Source of the DNA: JASTVH01 sp042862465
GTDB taxonomy: Bacteria > Pseudomonadota > Gammaproteobacteria > Pseudomonadales > Oleiphilaceae
Assembly: GCA_042862465.1 (NCBI GenBank)
Contig: JASTVH010000002.1
Location: 434,001 to 498,000, forward strand
Length of the DNA: 64,000 nucleotides
Direction of reading: 5' to 3'
Shown here: positions 36,671 through 45,793 of the stretch, in pieces
Layout: each line of letters starts with the position of its first letter
Position numbering within the stretch: the stretch's first letter is position 1
Position numbers and translations under genes: made by a program
Notes under the pieces: model-generated
What the model was told of the DNA's origin: nothing
The model's database searches: none
Seen by the model: the letters and a program-made list of their open reading frames with translations, nothing else

Positions 36671-38752
36671 TTAATTGGCCGATTGCAGCAGGGAGATGTC
36701 CGCCACCTGCAGGAACAGATTGCGCAGCTGGTTGAGCAAGGCCAGACGATTCTGGCGCACCGCCTCGTCCTCGGCCATGACCATCACATCGTCGAAGAAG
36801 CGATCGACGGTTTCGCGCAGATCCGCCAGGGAACGCAGGGCCTCTTCGTAGCGGCCTTCCACGAACAGTGGACCCACCTTGCCGTGCTGGTACTCGACAG
36901 CCTCGTACAGCGCCTTCTCGGCCTGCTCCACCAGACGGTCAGCGTCGACCTGTTCGGGGATGCCCTCACCGCCCTGTTTGGTTAGGATGTTGCTGACCCG
37001 CTTGTTGGCCGCAGCCAGCGCCTCGGCCGCGGGTAACTGGCGGAAGGCTTCCACGGCCTCGATGCGGCGGTGGAAATCCAGCGGCCGGGTCGGACGGCGG
37101 GCGTGGACGGCCAGGAACACCTCGGCGGGAATGCCCTGCTCCTCATAGCCGGCGCGGAAACGTTCCAGGGCATAGTCCACCACGCTGTTCACCGGATCCT
37201 CGGCGCTCAGCGTGCTGTGCTGTTCGGCCGCCCAGCGGCAGCAGTCGACCAGATCCAGGTCCAGCTGGCGTTCCACGATGATGCGCAGCACCCCCAGCGC
37301 GGCTCGGCGCAAGGCGAAGGGATCGCGGGTGCCGCTGGGCGGCTGGTTGATCCCGAAAAGCCCGACCAGCGAATCGAGCCGGTCCGCCAGGGCGAGCGCA
37401 CTGCCGGTGGCCGTCTGTGGCAGTTCGTCGCCGGCAAAGCGGGGCTGGTACTGTTCGTTGAGGGCCTGGGCGACCTCTTCCGGCTCGCCGTCATGAATCG
37501 CATAGTAACGACCCATGATGCCCTGCAGTTCCGGGAACTCCAGGACCATTTCCGTGACCAGATCGGTCTTGGACAGCTCCGCCGCACGACGCGCCCAGTC
37601 CGAATTGGCGCCCATGGCCTCGGCGATACGAGCCGCCAGGGCGGCAACCCGCTGGCTCTTGTCGTAGATACTGCCGAGCTGTTTCTGGAACACGATCGGC
37701 TTGAGCGCGTCGACCCGTGCTGCGAGGGGCTTCTTGCGATCGGTTTCGTAGAAGAAGGCGGCGTCCGACAGACGGGGGCGAATCACCTTCTCGTTGCCGG
37801 TGATGACCGCTTCCGGATCCCGGCTTTGCAGGTTGGCCACGGTGATGAAGTACGGCAGCATGCGGCCATCGTTGCCGAGCACGTGGAAATACTTCTGGTG
37901 CTCCTTCATGGAGGAGATCAGGGCTTCCGGCGGCACCTCCAAAAAACGCTCGTCAAAGCGGCCCAGCAGCGGTACCGGCCATTCGTTCAGGGCGGTGACT
38001 TCGTCGAGCAGGTCGTCGTCGATCACCGCCTGGCCGTCCACCTTGTTCTGCGCCAGGGCGGCGACGCCTTCACGGATCATGTCACGACGCTGGGCGAAGT
38101 CGGCCACCACATAGCCCTGCTCCTTGAGCACCAGCTCGTAATCGCTCGGGGTCGGGATAATGAGGTTTTCCGGGCAATGAAAACGGTGGCCGCGGGTCTC
38201 GCGTCCGGCCGGCTGGCCGAGAATCTCGCACTCCACCACGTTGCCGCCATACAGCACCACCACCCAATGCACCGGGCGCACGAATTCCACCTTGTTGGCG
38301 CCCCAGCGCATGCGCTTGGGAATCGGCAGACGGGCGAGGGACTGACGCACGATCTCGGGCATCAGGTCCACGGTGTTCTGGCCCTTCTCCACGCTGCGGT
38401 AAACCACCCAGGCGCCCTTGTCGGTCTCCAGGGTGTCCAGCTGATCCGGGGTCACGTCGAGGGAGCGGGCAAAGCCTTCCAGGGCCCGAGTGGGATTGCC
38501 GGCTTCGTCAAACGCGGCCTTAATGGCCGGCCCCTTACGTTCGATGGGCTTGTCCGGCTGGGCGCCGGCTAGCTGGGTGATGCGTACCGCCAGACGCCGG
38601 GGCGCGGCAAAGCGTTCCAGCCCCTGGAACTCGATACCGGCATTTTCCAGACCCTGACGGATACCGTCTTCAAAGGCTTGCGATAGGGTGGAGAGCGCCT
38701 TGGGCGGCAGCTCCTCGGTGCCGATCTCGACCAGAAAATCCTGTGCCGCCAT
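36671..38752 (-). CDS. glyS: Glycyl-tRNA synthetase beta subunit
   Basis: The tRNA-binding subunit of the alpha2beta2 bacterial GlyRS. 693 residues, starting MAAQDFLVEIGTEELPPKAL, with the HD-like region and a C-terminal anticodon-binding domain rich in helices. The conserved FVRPVHWVVVLYGGNVVECEI segment is visible. Only 2 bp separate it from glyQ. Confidence 0.97.
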   Translation of the reverse strand: MAAQDFLVEIGTEELPPKALSTLSQAFEDGIRQGLENAGIEFQGLERFAAPRRLAVRITQLAGAQPDKPIERKGPAIKAAFDEAGNPTRALEGFARSLDVTPDQLDTLETDKGAWVVYRSVEKGQNTVDLMPEIVRQSLARLPIPKRMRWGANKVEFVRPVHWVVVLYGGNVVECEILGQPAGRETRGHRFHCPENLIIPTPSDYELVLKEQGYVVADFAQRRDMIREGVAALAQNKVDGQAVIDDDLLDEVTALNEWPVPLLGRFDERFLEVPPEALISSMKEHQKYFHVLGNDGRMLPYFITVANLQSRDPEAVITGNEKVIRPRLSDAAFFYETDRKKPLAARVDALKPIVFQKQLGSIYDKSQRVAALAARIAEAMGANSDWARRAAELSKTDLVTEMVLEFPELQGIMGRYYAIHDGEPEEVAQALNEQYQPRFAGDELPQTATGSALALADRLDSLVGLFGINQPPSGTRDPFALRRAALGVLRIIVERQLDLDLVDCCRWAAEQHSTLSAEDPVNSVVDYALERFRAGYEEQGIPAEVFLAVHARRPTRPLDFHRRIEAVEAFRQLPAAEALAAANKRVSNILTKQGGEGIPEQVDADRLVEQAEKALYEAVEYQHGKVGPLFVEGRYEEALRSLADLRETVDRFFDDVMVMAEDEAVRQNRLALLNQLRNLFLQVADISLLQSAN

Positions 38753-38754
38753 GG

Positions 38755-39717
38755 TTACGCCTCTCCTTTCTCGTTTTCTTGCACTTGTGCCAGCACTTCA
38801 TCACGCAGCGCGGCGGGAGCCATGGGGAAGTTCAGTTCCCGGCGGCGCTGGAAATAGGCCTTGGCCACCGCGCGAGCCAGGGTCCGCACCCGCAGAATGT
38901 AGCGCTGGCGTTCGGTGACGGAGATCGCGTGACGCGCATCCAGCAGGTTGAACGTGTGGGAGGCCTTGAGGACCTGTTCGTAGGCCGGCAGCGGCAGGTT
39001 CTCGTCGATCAGGCGCTGGCTTTCACGCTCGTGCACATCGAAGCTCTGGAATAGGAAATCCACATCCGCCTGTTCGAAGTTGTAGGCGGACATTTCCACT
39101 TCGTTCTGGTGGAACACGTCGCCATAGGTGACCGGGCCATCGGGACCGTCGGTCCAGATCAGGTCGTAGACACTGTCCACGCCCTGCAGGTACATGGAGA
39201 TACGTTCCAGGCCGTAGGTGATCTCGCCGGTAACCGGATAGCACTCCAGACCGCCCACCTGTTGGAAATAGGTGAACTGGGTCACCTCCATGCCGTTGAG
39301 CCAGACTTCCCAACCCAGGCCCCAGGCGCCCAGAGTGGGCGATTCCCAGTTGTCCTCGACAAAACGGATGTCGTGGACCAGCGGATCCAGACCCAGGGCC
39401 CGGAGCGAATCCAGGTAGAGTTCCTGGATATTGTCCGGAGACGGCTTGAGCACCACCTGGAACTGGTAGTAGTGCTGCAGGCGATTGGGGTTTTCCCCGT
39501 AACGGCCGTCGGTGGGACGCCGGCTGGGCTGCACGTAGGCCGCATTCCAGGTTTCCGGACCGATGGCGCGCAGGAAAGTGGCGGGATGGAAGGTGCCCGC
39601 ACCCACTTCCATGTCCAGCGGTTGAAGGACGACGCAGCCGTGGTTGGCCCAGAACTGCTGGAGGGCGAGAATCAGCCCCTGAAATGTCTTGACGTCGGGT
39701 GTGGCCTGCTTAGTCAC
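38755..39717 (-). CDS. glyQ: Glycyl-tRNA synthetase alpha subunit
   Basis: The class II catalytic subunit that adenylates glycine. 320 residues with TFQGLILALQQFWANHGCVVLQPLDMEVGAGTFHPATFLRAIGPE-type conserved N-terminus (GAGTFHPATF and PSRRPTDGRYGENPNR visible) and LDARHAISVTERQRYI. First gene of the minus-strand glyQ-glyS-gmhB-plsC operon. Confidence 0.97.
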   Translation of the reverse strand: MTKQATPDVKTFQGLILALQQFWANHGCVVLQPLDMEVGAGTFHPATFLRAIGPETWNAAYVQPSRRPTDGRYGENPNRLQHYYQFQVVLKPSPDNIQELYLDSLRALGLDPLVHDIRFVEDNWESPTLGAWGLGWEVWLNGMEVTQFTYFQQVGGLECYPVTGEITYGLERISMYLQGVDSVYDLIWTDGPDGPVTYGDVFHQNEVEMSAYNFEQADVDFLFQSFDVHERESQRLIDENLPLPAYEQVLKASHTFNLLDARHAISVTERQRYILRVRTLARAVAKAYFQRRRELNFPMAPAALRDEVLAQVQENEKGEA

Positions 39718-39826
39718 GAGGTTTCCCCAGAATTCGTTCAGTCATGTCTGGAACCGGGCCCTTGGGCCCCGTCCCGGCAATGGGTTTCACCGGCGTTGTC
39801 GGGCCGGTGGTTTCAGGAAGTGCTGC

Positions 39827-39855
39827 ATTATACGCTCCATCGTCACGAGTTTCGA
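39827..39855 (-). promoter_or_regulatory. Probable glyQS promoter
   Basis: A perfect minus-strand -10 box TATAAT at 39827-39832 lies about 110 bp upstream of glyQ. The -35 region about 17-18 bp upstream (TTCGAA or TCGAAA) is poor, so the assignment rests on the -10. Confidence 0.5.
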
Positions 39856-39878
39856 AATCCCGCCACGAAAATTGCGAC

Positions 39879-39906
39879 TTGCGACAGCGAGACGGTTTAT
39901 TATTCT
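39879..39906 (+). promoter_or_regulatory. Possible promoter of the LpxL-like gene
   Basis: TTGCGA (39879-39884) and TATTCT (39901-39906) are 16 bp apart, each matching four of six consensus bases, and end about 30 bp before the ATG. Confidence 0.35.
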
Positions 39907-39936
39907 GTGTTTTTTGAGAAGACATGGACCCCTTCT

Positions 39937-40848
39937 ATGTTCCCGCAGCGTTTGCGAAGTCGTTTGGTGCTGATGTTTTTCCATCTTCTGGGCCGTCTCC
40001 CGCTGCGCATGGCCCAGAAGATCGGCAGCTTTCTGGGGCGGCTCGGCTGGTGGCTGAAAAGCGATTACCGGCGCATCACCGAGATCAACCTGCAGCTGTG
40101 TCTACCGGACCAGACCCCGGAGCAACGGACCTGGCTGGGCCAGCAGAGCATGCGGGAAACCGGCAAGACGCTGATGGAAATTCCCCTGATGTGGGAGCAG
40201 CCGGTGGAGGAATGCCTGGGATTGATTCGTCACTTCGAGGGGCTGGAGTATGTTGAACGGGCGCGGGCCAGTGGTCGGGGGCTGATCTTGCTGGCCCCGC
40301 ATATCGGCAACTGGGAGCTGGCGGGGCTGTATTTTTCCACCCGCTTCGACATGGCCGCCCTCTACCGCCCCCCCAAGGTGCCGGAGATGGAAGACTACAT
40401 GCGCCAGGTGCGGGGTCGGGCCGGCTCCGAGCTAGTGCCGACGGACCGCCGGGGTGTCATGCGGCTGTTCTCGATTCTGCGCCAGAACGGCGTGGTGGGC
40501 ATCCTGCCGGATCAGAATCCGGGCGCCTCCGGGGGCGCCTTCGCGCCCTTCTTCGGTATCCCGGCGCGCACCATGCAGCTGGTCCCGCGACTGATCCAGA
40601 AGACCGGCGCCCAGGTGTTGATGACCTACGCCCGTCGCCTCAAGAACGGCCAGGGGTTTGAGTTGGTGGTGCGACCGCCTGACCCGCGCCTTTTTTCCGA
40701 GGACGCCGAAGTCGCGCTGGAAGGCCTCAATGCCAGCGTCGAGATCTGCGTAAGGGAAGTGCCGGCGCAATACCAATGGGAGTACAAACGCTTTCGTCAC
40801 CAGCCCAAGGGACATCCTTTGCCCTATCGGAACAATCAGATCGCCTGA
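39937..40848 (+). CDS. Lysophospholipid/lipid A acyltransferase (LpxL/HtrB family)
   Basis: A 303-residue late acyltransferase acting at the inner membrane, probably on lipid A or ornithine-type lipids. The HX4E catalytic motif is APHIGNWELAG (His122, Glu127), followed by PDQNPGASGGAFAPFFG and WEYKRFRHQPKG, characteristic of the LpxL family. The ATG at 39937 is chosen; a GTG 30 bp upstream is possible, and the ribosome-binding site is weak (GAGAAG 15 nt before). Divergent from glyQ. Confidence 0.88.
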   Translation: MFPQRLRSRLVLMFFHLLGRLPLRMAQKIGSFLGRLGWWLKSDYRRITEINLQLCLPDQTPEQRTWLGQQSMRETGKTLMEIPLMWEQPVEECLGLIRHFEGLEYVERARASGRGLILLAPHIGNWELAGLYFSTRFDMAALYRPPKVPEMEDYMRQVRGRAGSELVPTDRRGVMRLFSILRQNGVVGILPDQNPGASGGAFAPFFGIPARTMQLVPRLIQKTGAQVLMTYARRLKNGQGFELVVRPPDPRLFSEDAEVALEGLNASVEICVREVPAQYQWEYKRFRHQPKGHPLPYRNNQIA

Positions 40849-40901
40849 CGTTAGCGCCTGGAGAGCCCGGGGTTGGGAATGCCCCGGAGCTATGAGCTTC
40901 C

Positions 40902-41152
40902 CTAGCCCGCATTTTTCACCAAGGCCGATCACCATGACGAAAAAGCGAAGCAATATCAATGCGCTACAAAAGATATCGGCGAATATTGAAAAATCCAATT
41001 TGGATCTGTTCGGTTTTTGCCTGCCCCTGGCTTCACATCTGGACCCAACGGCCCTTGGGCGGGGCTACGGCCACGCCCGGCGGCCCATTAGGCCCACCTG
41101 TTTCGCCAGGAACACGCAAAAATCCGAACCCTTGGTGAGAAATGCGGGCTAG
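40902..41152. mobile_element. MITE-like element with 23-bp terminal inverted repeats
   Basis: A 251-bp segment is bounded by 23-bp inverted repeats at 40902-40924 and 41130-41152 (outer part CTAGCCCGCATTT, inner part TCACCAAGG), which differ at one base. It fills the gap between the LpxL-like gene and trkA. It encodes a possible 72-codon frame from ATG 40934 (MTKKRSNINALQKISANIEK...) that ends at the TAG formed by the right terminus; I do not recognise it and it is probably a remnant. No clear target duplication is seen. The terminal CTA also provides the trkA stop codon. The structure fits a non-autonomous transposable element; the parent insertion sequence is unknown. Confidence 0.75.
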
Positions 41153-42522
41153 AAGAACGTCAGCCCCACCTGGAACAGCCGCTCCACATCGCGGATACGG
41201 GTCTTGTCCACCAGGAACAGAATGACGTGGTCGTCCGGCTGCACCCGGACGTGGTCGTGGGCAATCAGCACTTCGTTGTGACGCACGATGGCGCCGATGG
41301 TGGTGCCATCCGGCAGGGCGATTTCGTCCAGCCGCCGGCCGACCACCTTGGAGGAGCGATGGTCGCCGTGGGCGATGGCCTCGATGGCCTCCGCCGCCCC
41401 GCGACGCAGGGAGTGTACGTTGACTACATCACCGCGGCGCACGTGGGTGAGCAGGCTGCCGATGGTGGTCTGTTGGGGCGAGATGGCGACGTCGATGTCA
41501 CCGCCCTGGATCAGGTCCACGTAGTCCGGATTGTTGATCAGCGTCATCACCTTGCGTACGCCCAGACGCTTGGCCAGCAGCGAGGCCATGATGTTGGCCT
41601 CGTCGTCGTTGGTGACGGCGCAGAAGATATCGGTGTTCTCGATATTCTCTTCGATCAGCAGATCTTTGTTGGCGGAATTGCCCTGCAACACCATGGTCTT
41701 GTTGAGGGTTTCCGAGAGGCCCACGCAGCGGTCGTAGTTACGCTCGATTAGCTTGACCTGGTAGCGGTTCTCCAGGGTTCGGGCGAGACGGAAACCGATG
41801 TTGCCGCCACCGGCGATGAACACCCGCTTGTAGGGTTTTTCCAGCGGCTGCAGCTCGCTCATGACCGAGCGGATGTGGTCGGTGCCGGCAATGAAGAAGA
41901 CCTCGTCGCCATCCTCGATCACGGTATTGCCCTGGGGAATGATGGGCCGGTCGCGGCGGAAGATGGCGGCGACCCGGGTATCGATCTTGGGCATGTGCTC
42001 GCGAAGGTAGGACAGCTCGTGCCCCACCAGCGGTCCGCCCAGTGTGGCGCGGATCGCCACCAGCCGGGCCAGGCCCTTGGAGAAGTCCAGCACCTGCAGG
42101 GCGCCGGGGTATTCGATCAGGCGGGTTATGTGCTGGGTGACCACCTGCTCCGGGCTGATCAGCACGTCGATCGGGAAGCCGTCCGGGCCGAACAGTTCCT
42201 TGCGGCTGAGGTAGGCATTGGCGCGCACGCGGCTGATCTTGGTGGGGGTCTTGAACAGGGAGAAGGCGACCTGACAGGCGACCATGTTGGTCTCGTCGGA
42301 GTTGGTCACCGCGATCAGCATGTCGGCATCCTCGGCGCCGGCACTGCGCAGCACGCTGGGGTAGGAGCCGCGGCCCTGGACGGTGCGGATGTCCAGACGG
42401 TCCTGCAGCTGGCGCAGACGCTCGCTGTCGCTGTCGATGATGGTGATGTCGTTGGCTTCGTTGGCCAGGTTTTCAGCCAGGGTGCCGCCCACCTGCCCGG
42501 CGCCGAGAATTATGATCTTCAT
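41149..42522 (-). CDS. trkA: Trk potassium-uptake regulator TrkA
   Basis: Cytoplasmic NAD(H)/ATP-binding ring protein gating TrkH/TrkG K+ channels. From ATG 42522 the protein has 457 residues, starting MKIIILGAGQVGGTLAENL. It has two RCK units, each with a Rossmann dinucleotide site (the second is VFIAGGGNIGFRLARTLE). The five-residue upstream extension is not needed. Its stop codon lies in the terminal repeat of the MITE-like element, but length is normal, so the C-terminus seems intact. Confidence 0.96.
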   Translation of the reverse strand: MKIIILGAGQVGGTLAENLANEANDITIIDSDSERLRQLQDRLDIRTVQGRGSYPSVLRSAGAEDADMLIAVTNSDETNMVACQVAFSLFKTPTKISRVRANAYLSRKELFGPDGFPIDVLISPEQVVTQHITRLIEYPGALQVLDFSKGLARLVAIRATLGGPLVGHELSYLREHMPKIDTRVAAIFRRDRPIIPQGNTVIEDGDEVFFIAGTDHIRSVMSELQPLEKPYKRVFIAGGGNIGFRLARTLENRYQVKLIERNYDRCVGLSETLNKTMVLQGNSANKDLLIEENIENTDIFCAVTNDDEANIMASLLAKRLGVRKVMTLINNPDYVDLIQGGDIDVAISPQQTTIGSLLTHVRRGDVVNVHSLRRGAAEAIEAIAHGDHRSSKVVGRRLDEIALPDGTTIGAIVRHNEVLIAHDHVRVQPDDHVILFLVDKTRIRDVERLFQVGLTFF

Positions 42523-42593
42523 CCCAATCGATCCCACTGCGAAAGTCAGAAGGGTAACGCATTTCAGGGCCGGTTATCAGGGGAAAAGCGCAA

Positions 42594-43889
42594 TTATTCG
42601 GTCTTCTCCAGACAGGCGTAGAAAAAGCCGTCGGGCCCGCCGTCACTGGGCAGGAGCTGGCGGCCGAAGCCGGTATCCTGGCCCCAGGGCACATCCAGCG
42701 GCTGCTTGCGCGCATCTCCGGTCTGCTTGAGGAAACGCTCCACGATACGCTGGTTTTCCTGGGGGAAGACCGAACAGGTGGCATAAAGCAGGCGACCGCC
42801 CGGTTGCAGCAGCGGCCACAGGGTTTCCAGCATGGCCAGCTGGGTGTCCGCCAACGGTTTGATGTCTTCCGCACGGCGCAGCAGCTTGATGTCCGGATGG
42901 CGGCGGATAACGCCGCTGGCGCTGCAGGGGGCGTCCACCAGGATGCGGTCGTACGGCTGGCCGTCCCACCAGGCGTCCGGATCCAGGGCGTTGCCCGTCA
43001 CCACCTCGGCTTTCAGCTGCAGGCGTTCCAGATTCTCCCGCACCCGTTCCAGGCGCCGCGGTTCCACGTCCAGGGCGGTCACGGCGGCCAGGTCCGACTG
43101 CCGTTCGAGCATTGCCGCGGTCTTGCCACCGGGCGCGGCGCAGGCATCCAGCACCCGCTGCCCGGGAGCCAGATCAAGCAGTTCGGTACAGAGCTGGGCG
43201 GCTTCATCCTGAACACTGACCCGGCCCTCGGCAAAGCCGGGCAAGCGGTCCACCGCCACCGGCTGCGCCAGGGTGATGGCCTGGGGGGCAAAGCGGCAGG
43301 CCCGGGCCTCGATTCCGGCCTCCTGTAATTGCTGCAGATAGGTCTCGCGGTCGCACTGACGGGCGTTGACCCGCACCGTCATGGGCGGATGGCCGTTATT
43401 GGCGGCGAGGATGCTGCCCCAGTCCGCCGGCCAGTTGCCGCGCAGCTTGTCCACAATCCAGTCCGGGTGAGCGGTCACTGCGGCAGGCTGGTCGAAGTGG
43501 GGTTCGCCCTCGCGCTGGGCGCTGCGCAGCACACCGTTCACCACCCCGGTCAGATGGTCCAGGCGCAGTTGCCGGCAGGTATCCACCGCTTCGTTGAGGA
43601 TGGCATGAGGCGGGCGTTCGGTGTGACGCAATTGGTACAGTGCCAGCAACAGCAGGATATGGGCCGGGCGCTTGCGGCCGCTCAGGGGCTGGCGCAGACG
43701 CTGTTGGAGCTCCGCCTGCAGGCGGAACCACCAGCGGCAGGTGCCAAAACACCAGTCCTGTAGGCGGCCGCGTTCGGCCGGTTCGAGGTCGGCGACCACC
43801 GGGGGCAGAATCTGGGACAGGGATTCGCCCTGATCGGCCACCCGCGTCAGCAGGGCAACGGCCTGTTGGGCCAGGTTGTCGGCACTCAT
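42594..43889 (-). CDS. rsmB: 16S rRNA (cytosine967-C5)-methyltransferase
   Basis: Methylates C967 of 16S rRNA. The 431-residue protein has an N-terminal NusB-like domain, the SAM site LDACAAPGGKTAAML, the motif DAPCSASGVIRRHPDIK and the catalytic Cys in ATCSVFPQEN. Its start overlaps the fmt stop by 4 bp (fmt-rsmB coupling), and it lies upstream of trkA as in E. coli. Confidence 0.97.
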   Translation of the reverse strand: MSADNLAQQAVALLTRVADQGESLSQILPPVVADLEPAERGRLQDWCFGTCRWWFRLQAELQQRLRQPLSGRKRPAHILLLLALYQLRHTERPPHAILNEAVDTCRQLRLDHLTGVVNGVLRSAQREGEPHFDQPAAVTAHPDWIVDKLRGNWPADWGSILAANNGHPPMTVRVNARQCDRETYLQQLQEAGIEARACRFAPQAITLAQPVAVDRLPGFAEGRVSVQDEAAQLCTELLDLAPGQRVLDACAAPGGKTAAMLERQSDLAAVTALDVEPRRLERVRENLERLQLKAEVVTGNALDPDAWWDGQPYDRILVDAPCSASGVIRRHPDIKLLRRAEDIKPLADTQLAMLETLWPLLQPGGRLLYATCSVFPQENQRIVERFLKQTGDARKQPLDVPWGQDTGFGRQLLPSDGGPDGFFYACLEKTE

Positions 43890-44821
43890 GTCAGCAGTTG
43901 TCCGGGTTCCAGCAGGGGTTTGCCGCCATTGATCAGATCGCGGATGGATTGTGGCCGGCTGCCCGGCAGCTGAATGGTCTCCAGCACCAACTGGCCCTCA
44001 CTGGTCTGGATCCAGGCGCCTTCCGGAGTGCGCGCGACCACCTCACCGGGCCGTTTTTCGGTATTCGACGGCTCCAGCCGTGCCTGATGAATACGCAGGG
44101 TGCTGTCGCCGGCCTGGGCAAAGGTGATGGGCCAGGGATTGAAGGCGCGCACCAGGCGTTCCAGTTCCGCCGCCGAGCGGTGCCAGTCCAGATGGCCTTC
44201 GGCCTTGCTCAGTTTATGGGCGTAGCAGGCCAGCCAGTCGTCCTGGGGTTCGTAATCGAGGCTGCCGGCCTTGAGACCGTCCAGGGCATCCAGGATGGCG
44301 TCGGCTCCCAGGGTGGCCAGGCGGTCGTGCAGGCTGCCGCCGGTTTCGTCGGGTGCCAGCGGTGTTTCACGCTTGAGCAGCATGGGGCCGGTGTCGAGCC
44401 CTGCCTCCATCTGCATGATGGTGATGCCGGAGGTCTCGTCACCGGCGGCAATCGCGCGCTGGATGGGGGCGGCTCCGCGCCAGCGGGGCAACAGGGAGGC
44501 GTGGATATTGAGGCAGCCCCAGTGGGGCAGGTCCAGCACCGCCTGGGGCAGAATCAGCCCGTAGGCGGCGACCACCATGACATCGGGTCGGTAGTCTTCC
44601 AGCCGGGCCAGGGCCCCTTCCCCCCGCAGGGAGGTGGGCTGCTCCACCGGAATGTCATGCTCCAGGGCCAGGGCCTTGCAGGGGCTGGGCCGGGGCTTGC
44701 GGCCGCGACCGGCGGGGCGGTCGGGCTGGGTGTAGACGGCCACCACCTCATGGGGGCTGTTGATCAGCGCCTGAAGGGCAGCGGCGGCAAAATCGGGGGT
44801 GCCTGCGAAGACGATGCGCAA
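43886..44821 (-). CDS. fmt: Methionyl-tRNA formyltransferase
   Basis: Formylates initiator Met-tRNA with 10-formyl-THF. From the TTG at 44821, which is preceded by GAAAGGAAAG at good distance, the protein is 311 residues starting with (M)RIVFAGTPDFAAAAL; an ATG at 44848 would add nine residues. The catalytic segment LNIHASLLPRWRGAAPIQRAI with the Asn/His pair is intact, as is the C-terminal tRNA-binding domain. It follows def after a terminator-like hairpin. Confidence 0.95.
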   Translation of the reverse strand: MRIVFAGTPDFAAAALQALINSPHEVVAVYTQPDRPAGRGRKPRPSPCKALALEHDIPVEQPTSLRGEGALARLEDYRPDVMVVAAYGLILPQAVLDLPHWGCLNIHASLLPRWRGAAPIQRAIAAGDETSGITIMQMEAGLDTGPMLLKRETPLAPDETGGSLHDRLATLGADAILDALDGLKAGSLDYEPQDDWLACYAHKLSKAEGHLDWHRSAAELERLVRAFNPWPITFAQAGDSTLRIHQARLEPSNTEKRPGEVVARTPEGAWIQTSEGQLVLETIQLPGSRPQSIRDLINGGKPLLEPGQLLT

Positions 44822-44846
44822 GGTTGTCTTTCCTTTCGGTAGCAAC

Positions 44847-44901
44847 AAAAAAACCGGACCGCCTATAGCCTATCAAAAGTCGGCTAGGGCTGGCCCGGTT
44901 T
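44847..44901 (-). terminator. Terminator-like hairpin between def and fmt
   Basis: On the minus strand an outer stem (44892-44900 with 44852-44860, AACCGGGCC/GGTCCGGTT) continues into a partly paired inner stem and is followed by seven T. It would stop def transcripts just before fmt, although these genes form one operon in many relatives; partial read-through is likely. Confidence 0.6.
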
Positions 44902-44928
44902 CTTGCCAGGGAGGTTGGGTTCCCGGCG

Positions 44929-45444
44929 TTATGCCCGCATCTTCTGTTGCTGCTTGTGCAGCTTCTCCAGCTTCTTGCGGATCCGGGTGCGCTTGAGCGG
45001 ACTGATATGGTCCACGAACAGGCGCCCGTTGATGTGGTCGATCTCGTGCTGCAGGCAGACTGCCGGCAGGTCGGTCAGCTCTTCTTCGAAGGCTTCGCCG
45101 TTGCGGTCCAGCGCCTTGACCCGGATATGGTCGATGCGTGAGACGTTTTCGTAGAAGCCGGGCACCGACAGGCAGCCTTCCTGCATGTCCTGATACTCGC
45201 CGTCCAGCACTTCGATTTCCGGGTTGATGTAAACCTTGGGCGCGCTCTGGTCCTCGGACAGGTCGACAACAATGATGCGTTTGTGCACGTTAACCTGGGT
45301 CGCGGCCAGGCCAATGCCCGGAGCGTCGTACATGGTCTCGAACATGTCATCGATCAGGGTTCGAATACCATCGTCGACCTTTTCCACAGGTTCCGCCACC
45401 TTGCGCAGGCGCGGGTCGGGAAACTCCAGTATTTCCAAAATCAT
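44929..45444 (-). CDS. def: Peptide deformylase
   Basis: Removes the N-formyl group from new proteins, using Fe2+/Zn2+. The 171-residue protein has all three family motifs: GIGLAATQ (43-50), EGCLSVP with metal ligand Cys91, and QHEIDH with His133, Glu134 and His137. C-terminal tail is basic and Gln-rich (KLHKQQQKMRA). Confidence 0.97.
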   Translation of the reverse strand: MILEILEFPDPRLRKVAEPVEKVDDGIRTLIDDMFETMYDAPGIGLAATQVNVHKRIIVVDLSEDQSAPKVYINPEIEVLDGEYQDMQEGCLSVPGFYENVSRIDHIRVKALDRNGEAFEEELTDLPAVCLQHEIDHINGRLFVDHISPLKRTRIRKKLEKLHKQQQKMRA

Positions 45445-45584
45445 AAGCGGTCACTCGATCGTCTTGCTTGCCGGTGTCGTGGCTATCCAGCGGTATCCCA
45501 CTATGGGGCCGCGTGTGCCATATCACAACCCGGTAATTTTACGCATTCGCGGGTGCGCAGGATCATCACACCCATGCTATTTTT

Positions 45585-45614
45585 ATTATCTCTCAAACCC
45601 AATGCTGAGTACAA
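45585..45614 (-). promoter_or_regulatory. Possible def promoter in the def/LysM divergent region
   Basis: Minus-strand -35 TTGTAC (45609-45614) and -10 GATAAT (45585-45590) are 18 bp apart and point to def. The whole 349-bp divergent region (45445-45793) must also carry the LysM gene promoter; a TATAGT near 45697 is a candidate -10 without a good -35. Nothing else is recognised here. Confidence 0.4.
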
Positions 45615-45793
45615 ACTGACCAAAAAGAAGTCGACCCGGCAGCAAAACGTGACATTAAAACGATGAATCGCCCTCACAAAAAGCGGTACGTCTTCTATAG
45701 TTAGTGTCAGTGTCTGATAATCGTCTTCAAGTGACGGCCCGATCGCCCCGGTGCAGGGCAGAGAAACTGCATTTGCTAGCAAGGATCCATACG

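Noticed and set aside
37070..38572. 500-residue open frame antisense to glyS
   Set aside because: His/Gly/Gln-rich shadow of the glyS frame without ribosome-binding site or family match.
40892..40933. Longer start for the frame in the MITE-like element
   Set aside because: The upstream codons extend outside the left terminal repeat and show no ribosome-binding site.
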